Under the pieces are notes generated by a model that worked only from the letters and a program-made list of their open reading frames with translations, did not search any database and was not told the origin of the DNA. A DNA stretch of 64,000 bases from Aulosira sp. FACHB-615 (lineage in GTDB: Bacteria > Cyanobacteriota > Cyanobacteriia > Cyanobacteriales > Nostocaceae). A program made the translations under genes and the position numbers. Each line of letters opens with the position of its first letter. The first letter of the stretch is position 1. Positions 39,941 to 47,299 of the stretch are shown here, one piece after another. The DNA lies in assembly GCF_014698045.1 (NCBI RefSeq), contig NZ_JACJSE010000023.1, positions 1 to 64,000 on the forward strand, written 5' to 3'.

Positions 39941-40861
39941 CTACTCATCTTCGCCATTAGTTTCTTGAGTTTTCGGAGTTAGCCGCAAAGCATTAGATGT
40001 ATCTATCTCTACAGATAATTGTTCTAAATTTTCACCTAAATCTTTTTGCAGCTTTTGAGTCAAGGTAATCGGAAAATCTAAATTTAATCCTTGAGTTTGT
40101 ACCAGTCTTGCCAGTTCTAAGAATTGGGCTTTTACAGTTTTGCGTTCATAAGCTGTCAACTTAAAAGCAGATGTTTCTGATACATTTTGAGCCTGCATAG
40201 CTTTTTTAATGCGCTCTTGTAAATGTTCATATTCAGAGTTTAATAGCTTCCATTGTTCTTCTATTTGGGTATATCTAGCATTCAGAACTATTAAATCTTC
40301 TGTATCTGGTTCGGGATTACCTTCTGCTTGTAATTCTAACAAACGTTTATGCACTTGAGCAAGATAAATGCAGTCAAGATAAGCGTAGTCTATTTGTTCT
40401 TCTGATAAAGGTCTTTTGCTCCAGTCGCTACTTTGTTCTTGTTTATCAATATCGTGAAAGTTACATAAAATAGTTGCAAGGGTTTTGAGTTGATAATTCG
40501 GTGCTGGTAACAAATAATAAGGAATTTTTTTAGAGATTTCCAAGGTACAAGTAATATTTTTAGCTTTTTTATTACCGAGGAATTTGACATCATAACTGGC
40601 ATTATGAAATACTTTTTCAATATTCGGATTTAACATTACTTGCTGAATAAAATCAGCTACCAAATCATCTTGATTTAATACATCCAATAAAAAAACGCGA
40701 TCGCCACTCATATCATCAGCATCATCTAACACCTGAATCAGCGACAACCTAGGATTTCGGCTATTATAATCAGCTACTTCTGTATCTATCCACAAAGTTG
40801 CAGCTTGAGTATATTCAGCAATCATGTTATGAATTGCACGATCAGTATTCAAGTAAGGCAT
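39941..40861 (-). CDS. Ribonuclease D-like 3'-5' exonuclease (DEDDy)
   Basis: A 306-residue protein with the DEDDy exonuclease core: WIDTEVADY (D26, E28), FHNASYDVKFLG (third acidic D) and DYAYLDCIYL (Y-x3-D). The catalytic set is complete. The fold matches the N-terminal domain of RNase D; the C-terminal 110 residues are a charged helical region instead of an HRDC pair (EEQWKLLNSEYEHLQERIKKAMQAQ). A role in tRNA or small RNA 3' trimming is likely by family. Starts MPYLNTDRAIHNMIAEYTQ. Confidence 0.85.
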   Translation of the reverse strand: MPYLNTDRAIHNMIAEYTQAATLWIDTEVADYNSRNPRLSLIQVLDDADDMSGDRVFLLDVLNQDDLVADFIQQVMLNPNIEKVFHNASYDVKFLGNKKAKNITCTLEISKKIPYYLLPAPNYQLKTLATILCNFHDIDKQEQSSDWSKRPLSEEQIDYAYLDCIYLAQVHKRLLELQAEGNPEPDTEDLIVLNARYTQIEEQWKLLNSEYEHLQERIKKAMQAQNVSETSAFKLTAYERKTVKAQFLELARLVQTQGLNLDFPITLTQKLQKDLGENLEQLSVEIDTSNALRLTPKTQETNGEDE

Positions 40862-40911
40862 TTTAATGTTTAATTTGATTTCTGAAACAGTCCAGTAGGG
40901 TGTGTTACGGG

Positions 40912-41071
40912 TTATACCAATTTAATATGAAGACGCATATAAAAATCAATTACCCCCCTTAATCCCCCCTTTCCAAGGGGGGAAATAAGAGAATCTAGTT
41001 CCCTCCCCTTTATAAGGGGAGGGTTAGGGAGGGGTAAAATACTGTGCAGCTTCACATGCAACTGGTATTAT
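40912..41071. repeat. MITE-like element, family C
   Basis: Ends TTATACCAATTTAATATGAA and (inverted) TTCACATGCAACTGGTATTA pair imperfectly over about 26 bases. The interior is a palindrome of C-rich and G-rich runs (CCCCCCTTAATCCCCCC / GGGGGGAAATAAG and CCCTCCCCTTTATAAGGGG). 160 bases, non-coding, between two convergent-looking single genes. Confidence 0.7.
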
Positions 41072-41106
41072 TTAAACTCTGATTTCTGAATTCTGACTCC
41101 TGCATT

Positions 41107-41946
41107 CTACTGTATAACTGGTTTCCGCCCAAAGATAAAAAATGTAGTAATATCATTCCAAATTCCTTGTGCAGTTTCTAAAGCAGCTAATTCTAATTCA
41201 AATTCTGCCTTAACTTGCTCTATTTCTACTGTTGATAACTGCGAAAAAGGATTAGGAAATTGCCCCGGTGCTGGATAAGAACTACCCAACCACATTGCCT
41301 TAGCTTGCTCTAAACTAATATAACTGCCATATTGCTCAGATATAATTTCAATGGAGTCATAACCTGCTGTTTCTAGTAAATGACGACACTTTTCTGTTGT
41401 GCCTGTAGGCTGGTTTAAATAAAGAGCAATGCCATACTTTGCCAAAACTTTCTGCACCACAATACTGGCAATAAAAGCGGTATCTGCAAAGGCATGAAAC
41501 CCAAGTAAACCCCCAGGTTTTAAAAATTGATGCCAATGCTGTAATGCACCTGGAAAATTTTCCATCCAAATCAATGCGGAAGAACACAAAATACAGTCAA
41601 AACTGTTAGCTGGAAAGTCGAGGGATTCTGCATCCGCTAATTGAAATTCAATATTGGTCAGCCCTAATGCTGTGACTTTTTGTTGTGCTTGTTCCAGCAT
41701 TCCCGATGAAATATCTATACCAACTACCTTACCTCCAGCGCCTACAACTTGAGCCGCCGCAATTGCAGCCATCGCCGTACCAGTTGCAATATCTAATACC
41801 TGATCTCCTGGACGCAGTTGGGCATATTCCACCAAACGATGAGCAATTTGTAAATGCCACTCGCTTTGATCATAAGTTGGACTTCTGCGATTAAAGAGGT
41901 CAGCTATTTGTTGCTTGTAGTCGCTGAGTGGGAGTTGATCGGGCAT
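41107..41946 (-). CDS. Class I SAM-dependent methyltransferase
   Basis: A 279-residue protein. The SAM-binding motif VLDIATGTAMAAIAAAQ (about 50-66), VVGIDISSGMLEQAQ (acidic loop), FQLADAESLDFPANSFDCILCSSALIWM and LKPGGLLGFHAFAD fit the UbiE/Methyltransf_11 group. Substrate unknown; a quinone or small-metabolite methylase is possible but UbiE-specific signatures are incomplete. Divergent from cysH with 161 bases between starts. Confidence 0.85.
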   Translation of the reverse strand: MPDQLPLSDYKQQIADLFNRRSPTYDQSEWHLQIAHRLVEYAQLRPGDQVLDIATGTAMAAIAAAQVVGAGGKVVGIDISSGMLEQAQQKVTALGLTNIEFQLADAESLDFPANSFDCILCSSALIWMENFPGALQHWHQFLKPGGLLGFHAFADTAFIASIVVQKVLAKYGIALYLNQPTGTTEKCRHLLETAGYDSIEIISEQYGSYISLEQAKAMWLGSSYPAPGQFPNPFSQLSTVEIEQVKAEFELELAALETAQGIWNDITTFFIFGRKPVIQ

Positions 41947-42107
41947 TGGGTATGGCTAGAGTGAGATAATTGCAGTGTAACAGCGATCGCATCTTGCAGC
42001 TTTAGCGCAATATATGGGGTAATTTCCGTAAGTCGTGGTCGAGAATTAGTATAACCGCATCTGAAAATTGGTAAAATTCAAGTTCAGAGAGAAGAGAACA
42101 TTCAAAC

Positions 42108-42842
42108 ATGGTAGCCGCCCATACGGATTTAAATATTGCAGCTTTAGAAGCAGAATATAGCCAAAAATCACCGAGAGAAATTCTCAAATTTGCCTTGGAC
42201 ACTTTTGACAACATGGCAATTTCTTTCAGTGGTGCAGAAGATGTTGTATTGATTGATATTGCTTCTAAAATCACTAAAAACTTCCGAGTTTTTACCCTCG
42301 ATACCGGGCGCTTGCACCCAGAAACATATCAGTTGTTAGATAAAGTCAGAGAACATTATGGCATTAAGCTAGAAGTTATGTTCCCTGATGCCGCAGAAGT
42401 CCAAGCTTTGGTAGAAGAAAAAGGATTGTTTAGCTTTTATCAAGATGGTCACAAAGAATGCTGTGCTATCCGCAAAGTTAGACCACTGCGCCGCAAGCTA
42501 AATACTTTGGATGCTTGGGTGACAGGACAGCGTAAAGACCAAAGTCCCAGCACCCGCAACCATATTCCCGTCATTGAAGTTGATACCGCATTTTCTACCG
42601 AAGACCATCAGTTAATTAAATTCAACCCCTTAGCTAACTGGTCTTCGGCACAGGTATGGGAATATATTCGCGCTTTAGATGTACCTTACAACAAATTACA
42701 CGAACGCGGTTTTATTAGTATTGGTTGCGAACCTTGTACTAGACCAGTTCTTCCAAATCAGCACGAACGCGAAGGTCGTTGGTGGTGGGAAGAGTCTACT
42801 GCTAAAGAGTGTGGTCTACACTTAGGGAATTTACAAAAATAG
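42108..42842 (+). CDS. cysH: Adenylylsulfate/phosphoadenylylsulfate reductase
   Basis: A 244-residue PAPS/APS reductase. FSGAEDVVLIDIASK (nucleotide-binding loop), VFTLDTGRLHPETY, and the catalytic ECGLH (C235) at the C-terminus. It has CC at 118-119 (KECCAIRKV) and C207-x2-C210 (IGCEPCTR), the four ligands of the [4Fe-4S] cluster found in APS-type reductases and absent from enterobacterial PAPS reductase. It therefore probably reduces APS to sulfite and AMP in assimilatory sulfate reduction, though some cluster-bearing enzymes also accept PAPS. The annotation cysH is kept as the usual family name. No other cys gene is adjacent. Confidence 0.93.
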   Translation: MVAAHTDLNIAALEAEYSQKSPREILKFALDTFDNMAISFSGAEDVVLIDIASKITKNFRVFTLDTGRLHPETYQLLDKVREHYGIKLEVMFPDAAEVQALVEEKGLFSFYQDGHKECCAIRKVRPLRRKLNTLDAWVTGQRKDQSPSTRNHIPVIEVDTAFSTEDHQLIKFNPLANWSSAQVWEYIRALDVPYNKLHERGFISIGCEPCTRPVLPNQHEREGRWWWEESTAKECGLHLGNLQK

Positions 42843-43085
42843 GACTTACGCACCAAAATTATCTGTGAAAAATGGGTATAGGGTGTAAGGTTTTTGGATA
42901 CATACACCCGGATTTCTCACCACACCTTTCAAAGCCTGTGCAGGGGAGCAGGGGAGCAGGGGGGCTGGGGAGAATGAAGGTACTCTCTCCCCAGCCCCTC
43001 CGCACCTCTGCCCCTCTGCCCCATCAAACGCCTGAAGCTTGTGAGAAATGCGGGATACACTCCTATACCCCTACACCAATAACTA
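42841..43085. repeat. Family A repeat (left arm) with nested G/C-rich element
   Basis: AGGACTTACGCACCAAAATTATCTG abuts the cysH stop codon and continues with GGGTATAGGGTGTAAGG like other family A copies. The right half is displaced by an insert bounded by GGATTTCTCACCACACC (about 42909) and GCTTGTGAGAAATGCGGG (about 43037), which contains GGGGAGCA repeats and a complementary CCCCTCTGCCCC arm. After the insert, CACTCCTATACCCCTACACC resumes the family A interior. No right terminal repeat is visible. Confidence 0.6.
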
Positions 43086-43407
43086 GCTACCCAACTTTTT
43101 AGCCTTTCATCACTATATTCACATCTTGCAGCTGTTTTGCATGGATCTACGACTGTGCCTTTCAAAAACCAATCAAAAAATCATATAACTGTTGTCAGCA
43201 CTGACTTCCAAGGTTTTTACATCATTTGAAGGTGCTTGCATTTTATTTTAGGAGCTTGAAATCTAGATGAGACAAGGCTTCCAAGATTAGCATCTGTTCA
43301 AAAAAATGAGACTTAGGTAAAAATTTGTTTTCTGTATTGCTCCTGGGTGCTAGGTGCTTGTAATATCAAATCTCAGGGCAGGCAGGATATGGATTTCCGA
43401 GTGCGCT
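43086..43407. other. Intergenic region left of the CRISPR array
   Basis: This stretch of 322 bases has no supported gene or clear promoter. GGTGCTTG recurs (43232, 43351). It would be the leader if the array is transcribed on the plus strand, or the trailer if transcribed on the minus strand. Confidence 0.4.
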
Positions 43408-43585
43408 CTGACTAAACCTTTGATGCCGTAAGGCGTTGATCACTTTTAGAAGGTGTTAATAGCGAGCTAAAATCTGGCTGATTAAACCTTTGATGCCGTA
43501 AGGCGTTGATCACCAGATCCACGAAATTTTTAAGGTGACAATGGACAAGCTGATTAAACCTTTGATGCTGTAAGGCGTTGATCAC
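43408..43585 (-). CRISPR. Three-repeat CRISPR array without cas genes
   Basis: Three 36-base repeats at 43408-43443, 43478-43513 and 43550-43585 are separated by unique spacers of 34 and 36 bases. On the plus strand the repeat begins CTGATTAAACC, contains TTTGATGCCGTAAGGCG and ends GTTGATCAC; on the minus strand it begins GTGATCAACGCC. The first repeat differs at one base (CTGAC) and the third at one (GATGCTG). The inner GCCGTAAGGC can form a short stem, as is usual for CRISPR repeats. No cas, transposon-associated Tn7-like or Cas12 gene lies in the 64 kb. Strand is uncertain; the AT-rich 83 bases to the right (43586-43668) are leader-like, which favours minus-strand transcription. Confidence 0.85.
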
Positions 43586-43668
43586 GACAATAACTATCAA
43601 CTGTCAACGAAACTTTTTGTAATTAGTCTTGTCTATAAGATTAATTCATTAGTTTATCAGGAATATAT

Positions 43669-44607
43669 ATGCGATCGCCTATCGTAATCGGTACAGGATT
43701 ACTTGTATCTATAATTTTAAATACCCAAGTATTTGCAAAATCTACAGTCAATTTACCACAAATCACTGCCCAGAACTCTCAGCAACAAATATTAAATCAA
43801 AATAATCAAAAGACAAACTCAGGGCTGATTACTCTGCAAAGAACAGCCTGCTATGGTACTTGTCCCATTTATAAAATTACCATCTTTCCTGATGGGAGAG
43901 TTGTCTACGAAGGGGAGCGTTTTGTGAAAGTTGTCGGTAAAAGAACTGCCAGAATTAGTCCCCAAGCAGTAAGAAGATTAGTTGCAGAATTTAATAAGGT
44001 AAACTATTTTTCATTAGCAAATAGCTACCAAGGCGGAAGGACAGATGCGCCTTCTGCAATTACTTCTTTAACTATCGGTAAACGTCAGAAAACTGTTAAT
44101 CATTATCTCGGTTCACCAAACGCACCGCAAGCACTAACAGCTTTAGAAAATAAAATCGATGCTGTTGTAAATTCTCAGCGTTGGGTTGGTTCTAAAAATG
44201 AACAAACACCAAATCCAAATGATGCTAATTCCACCCAACTCAAAGTTAATCGTCAATTGTGGAATCAGCAAAAGCTAAATAACTATCGTTTTACGTTTAG
44301 CCGGAGTTGTTTCTGTTTACCCAAAGCGACACAACCAGTAGTGATTACAGTGCGTAATAATCAAGTTGCTTCTATTACACCTGTGAATAATAACGAGCCA
44401 GTTGATACAGAATTGTTTCAACAGTATAATTCAATTCCCAAACTGTTTGGCATAATTGATGATGCGATCGCCAAAAAAGCATCTAGTCTCAACATCAAAT
44501 ATGATCCGCAATTTGGCTACCCGACGCAAATTAATATTGATTACAACCAACAAATTGCCGATGAAGAAATATATCTGACTATTAGCAATCTTGAACCTTT
44601 GAAGTAA
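43669..44607 (+). CDS. Secreted DUF6438-DUF6174 two-domain protein
   Basis: A 312-residue protein with an N-terminal signal peptide (SPIVIGTGLLVSIILNTQVFA). Domain 1 (about 50-170): LITLQRTACYGTCPIYKITIFPDGRVVYEGERFV, the C-x3-C pattern of DUF6438. Domain 2 (about 195-310): NNYRFTFSRSCFCLP...VVITVRNNQVASI...LNIKYDPQFGYPTQINIDYNQQIADEE, matching DUF6174. AGGAATATAT precedes the ATG. Both domains are uncharacterised and usually occur separately. Cysteines may form disulfides outside the cytoplasm. It starts 83 bases from the CRISPR array. Family assignment is from recall. Confidence 0.7.
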   Translation: MRSPIVIGTGLLVSIILNTQVFAKSTVNLPQITAQNSQQQILNQNNQKTNSGLITLQRTACYGTCPIYKITIFPDGRVVYEGERFVKVVGKRTARISPQAVRRLVAEFNKVNYFSLANSYQGGRTDAPSAITSLTIGKRQKTVNHYLGSPNAPQALTALENKIDAVVNSQRWVGSKNEQTPNPNDANSTQLKVNRQLWNQQKLNNYRFTFSRSCFCLPKATQPVVITVRNNQVASITPVNNNEPVDTELFQQYNSIPKLFGIIDDAIAKKASSLNIKYDPQFGYPTQINIDYNQQIADEEIYLTISNLEPLK

Positions 44608-44633
44608 GTTCTTGCACAAAGTAAATTATCCTT

Positions 44634-44667
44634 GGGGGTGTACAATCGTATACTCCTTTTATTTTGC
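44634..44667 (+). terminator. Rho-independent terminator after the DUF6438-DUF6174 gene
   Basis: Stem GGGGTGTAC / GTATACTCC (one G-T and one weak pair) with loop AATC, followed by TTTTATTTT. Confidence 0.65.
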
Positions 44668-44734
44668 AAGTCATACCTAGGACTGACGCATTGACAAAAA
44701 ACTAAATTTCAGATTCTCTACCCCTGAGTAGTCT

Positions 44735-44772
44735 GATAAGTTTTAAGTACTGAGTGCTGAATGCTGAGTCAT
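44735..44772. repeat. Heptamer STRR (AGTGCTG) at the 3' end of the REC-HK gene
   Basis: ACTGAGTGCTGAATGCTGAGTC overlaps the stop codon of the histidine kinase gene and codes for its last residues (TQHSALST). Confidence 0.8.
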
Positions 44773-45885
44773 GATAGATGCTTCCGCTTCCTCACTATTG
44801 CAGGGAAGGGTGACAGTCACAATAGTATATTCGTAGGGCTTACTGTCAATTTTCAGGGTACCACCGTGCAGTTCTGCTAATTTTTTGGCAATGATTAAGC
44901 CTAACCCAGAACCTTGTTGTTCATGAAGTTTGCGCTCAAATTGCCGATAAGCACCTAATTCCGCAATTTGCTCTCGGCTCATTCCCCGGCCGCGATCGCT
45001 AAAAGATACACTAAAGCTATTATTAATAGTTTTTGCTGTAATTTTAATCGGCGTACCACTGACAGAAAATTTTAAAGCATTATCCAGTAACTCTTCAATA
45101 ATTCTGGTAATCTTGCTCACCGAAATCTTGACAATACAAGGCGATAAGTCAATTTGCATATCATCTTCTCTGCCAGCATTTTTAACTTTTTCACCTATCA
45201 AATTCGTCAAAACTGGTGTAGGAAACTCTGTTGACTGCTTTTGAATTTCCCTGACTCGCTGGGGATCTGTGGCAATAATTTCTAATTCTGCGTAGAGTAA
45301 AAATTTTTGAATTAAATGAAATAAACGTTGACTTGATTGATGAATAAATTCTGCCATTTCTTTGATTGATGGTGCATCTAGCAGTTCACTTTCTTCCATC
45401 AGAATTTGCGAGAAACCCAAAATCCCATTCAGTGGGGTGCGTAATTCATGAGGCAGTGACAAAGTAATGCTAGTACGTAATTTATCAAGCTTATCTTGAG
45501 TTTGTTGATAAATTGCTGTTTGTTTTTCTAGCCGACAAGTAATAGCTGTTAATAATTCTGTTCGAGAAAATGGTTTAACAATGTAATCATCAGCGCCTAA
45601 ATCCATACCTTTGCGAAAGTCTGGTTTCTCTGATTTAGCCGTTAAAAAAATGAAGGGAATAATTGCTGTTTTCGGGTTTTGGCGTAATTCTTTTAGGACT
45701 TCATAACCATCGATTTCTGGCATCATTACATCACAAATCACCAAATCAGGAACTTCGGTTTGTGCTAACTGTAAACCAAAGTAACCATTTTCGGCAGTGA
45801 TGACGTTGAAATTTTCTGCATAAAGTAAATCTACTAAATTTTGACGCACATTTATGTCATCTTCGATCACTAATATTTTATTCAT
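44743..45885 (-). CDS. Response regulator-histidine kinase (REC-HisKA-HATPase)
   Basis: A 380-residue protein. REC domain 1-120 with acidic pocket DD (9-10), phosphoacceptor D52 (VICDVMMPE) and K104 (VKP). HisKA from about 135 with H146 in SLPHELRTPLNG. HATPase about 250-365: ELLDNALKFS (N box), DRGRGMS (G1), GSGLGLIIAKKL (G2). Receiver-first kinases usually take phosphate from another kinase and feed forward. The last ten residues (IMTQHSALST) are encoded by an STRR and are probably not ancestral. It lies about 200 bases after the REC-EAL gene on the same strand, likely the same signalling locus. Confidence 0.92.
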   Translation of the reverse strand: MNKILVIEDDINVRQNLVDLLYAENFNVITAENGYFGLQLAQTEVPDLVICDVMMPEIDGYEVLKELRQNPKTAIIPFIFLTAKSEKPDFRKGMDLGADDYIVKPFSRTELLTAITCRLEKQTAIYQQTQDKLDKLRTSITLSLPHELRTPLNGILGFSQILMEESELLDAPSIKEMAEFIHQSSQRLFHLIQKFLLYAELEIIATDPQRVREIQKQSTEFPTPVLTNLIGEKVKNAGREDDMQIDLSPCIVKISVSKITRIIEELLDNALKFSVSGTPIKITAKTINNSFSVSFSDRGRGMSREQIAELGAYRQFERKLHEQQGSGLGLIIAKKLAELHGGTLKIDSKPYEYTIVTVTLPCNSEEAEASIMTQHSALST

Positions 45886-46084
45886 ATATTTAATTAAATG
45901 TGAATAAGTATAAAATTTTTAAAATAGGTTTTAGATAGCTTTTATAAATAAGATATGACATAAATTTTTCACTATATGCACCCATCTTGCCTTGAAATAA
46001 CCAATTGAATTATATATTTAATTATCTTTAAGAAATACGAAAATTTCATGTAATCAAAACAGGGATTATAAATTTTATATAAAC

Positions 46085-47299
46085 TTAGATATATAAATGT
46101 CGATTACTCCATAAAAAATTCTCAAATTCTGGTGCTGGTAATGGACGGCTAAATAAAAAACCCTGCATATAATCACAGTGCGCCTCACGCAAAAAATGCA
46201 ATTCGTCTTCTGTTTCTACACCTTCAGCCACTACTTGCATATTTAGGTTATGTGCCATTTCAATTAAAGCTTTAGTAATGGCTGATTTTTGATAATCAAC
46301 AGCTACATTATGAATAAAATAACGGTCAATTTTTAAGGTATTAATCGGTAAGTTTTTGAGATATATAAGTGAAGAATAGCCTGTACCAAAATCATCAATA
46401 GCAATTTTTAAACCTAAAGATTTTAATTTATTCATAGTAGCGATCGCACTATTGATGTCTTGCATAATCATACTTTCAGTTAGTTCAATTTCTAAATATT
46501 GGGGTTCCAGATGATTATTGTGTAAAAAATAAGTAATTTTTTGGATTAAGTCTGGCTGATGAAATTCTATCACCGACAAGTTAACGGTCATTTTCAAATA
46601 AGCAATGCCGACATCATGCCAAATCTTAATTTGTTTACAAACATTTTGTAATACCCACTGATCAATCGGGACAATTAACCCTGTAGATTCGGCAATTGGG
46701 ATAAATTCTGTGGGAGTAACTAAACCTAATTCTGGACTTTGCCAACGTAATAAACTTTCAGCCGCAACAATTTGTCCAGAAGCGATATCCACAATTGGTT
46801 GATAATACACCTCAAATTCGTGAAATTTTTGTTTCTGTACCACCTGTTGTAAATTCATTTCCAACAACTGAATTTTGGGTGAAACAGTTTTAGTGAAATT
46901 TGTAGGATGAGAGAGATATTTTTTTAAAGTAGCTTGTCTTTCTAAGCGGTTCATAATTGCACTTAGTAATTCTGCCCGCGTAAATGGCTTAGTGAGATAA
47001 TCATCTGCACCCATATCCATACCTTGGCGAAAATCAGACTTGGCAGATTTAGCTGTTAAAAAAATAAAGGGAATGGTTGCTGTTAATGGGTCTTTTCGTA
47101 GTGCTGTTAATACTCCATAGCCATCAACTTCTGGCATCATCATGTCACATAAAATTAAGTCTGGAGCCTCAGAAAATGCCAAATCTACACCTGTTTTGCC
47201 ATTAGCAGCAGCAATTGTGTGAAAATCCTCTGCTTCTAGTAAATCCAACAGGTTTTCCCGGACAGATTCTTCATCTTCAATCACCAAGATTTTAATCAT
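46085..47299 (-). CDS. REC-EAL cyclic-di-GMP phosphodiesterase
   Basis: A 404-residue protein. ATG at 47299 follows GAGG by 6 bases and overlaps the end of the upstream kinase gene by 8 bases, so they are coupled. REC domain 1-120 (D52 in LILCDMMMPE). EAL domain about 155-400: the signature reads AESLLRW in place of EALLRW, with the catalytic Glu kept; ELTES, AIDDFGTGYSSL, LKIDRYFI, VAEGVETEDE and QGFLFSRPLP are intact. The c-di-GMP phosphodiesterase is therefore probably active and controlled by phosphorylation from the 10-PAS kinase. Confidence 0.93.
   Translation of the reverse strand: MIKILVIEDEESVRENLLDLLEAEDFHTIAAANGKTGVDLAFSEAPDLILCDMMMPEVDGYGVLTALRKDPLTATIPFIFLTAKSAKSDFRQGMDMGADDYLTKPFTRAELLSAIMNRLERQATLKKYLSHPTNFTKTVSPKIQLLEMNLQQVVQKQKFHEFEVYYQPIVDIASGQIVAAESLLRWQSPELGLVTPTEFIPIAESTGLIVPIDQWVLQNVCKQIKIWHDVGIAYLKMTVNLSVIEFHQPDLIQKITYFLHNNHLEPQYLEIELTESMIMQDINSAIATMNKLKSLGLKIAIDDFGTGYSSLIYLKNLPINTLKIDRYFIHNVAVDYQKSAITKALIEMAHNLNMQVVAEGVETEDELHFLREAHCDYMQGFLFSRPLPAPEFENFLWSNRHLYI

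Noticed and set aside
43412..43600. 62-residue minus-strand frame across the CRISPR array
   Set aside because: Its repeated peptide (VINALRHQRFNQ) is simply the translation of the CRISPR repeats.
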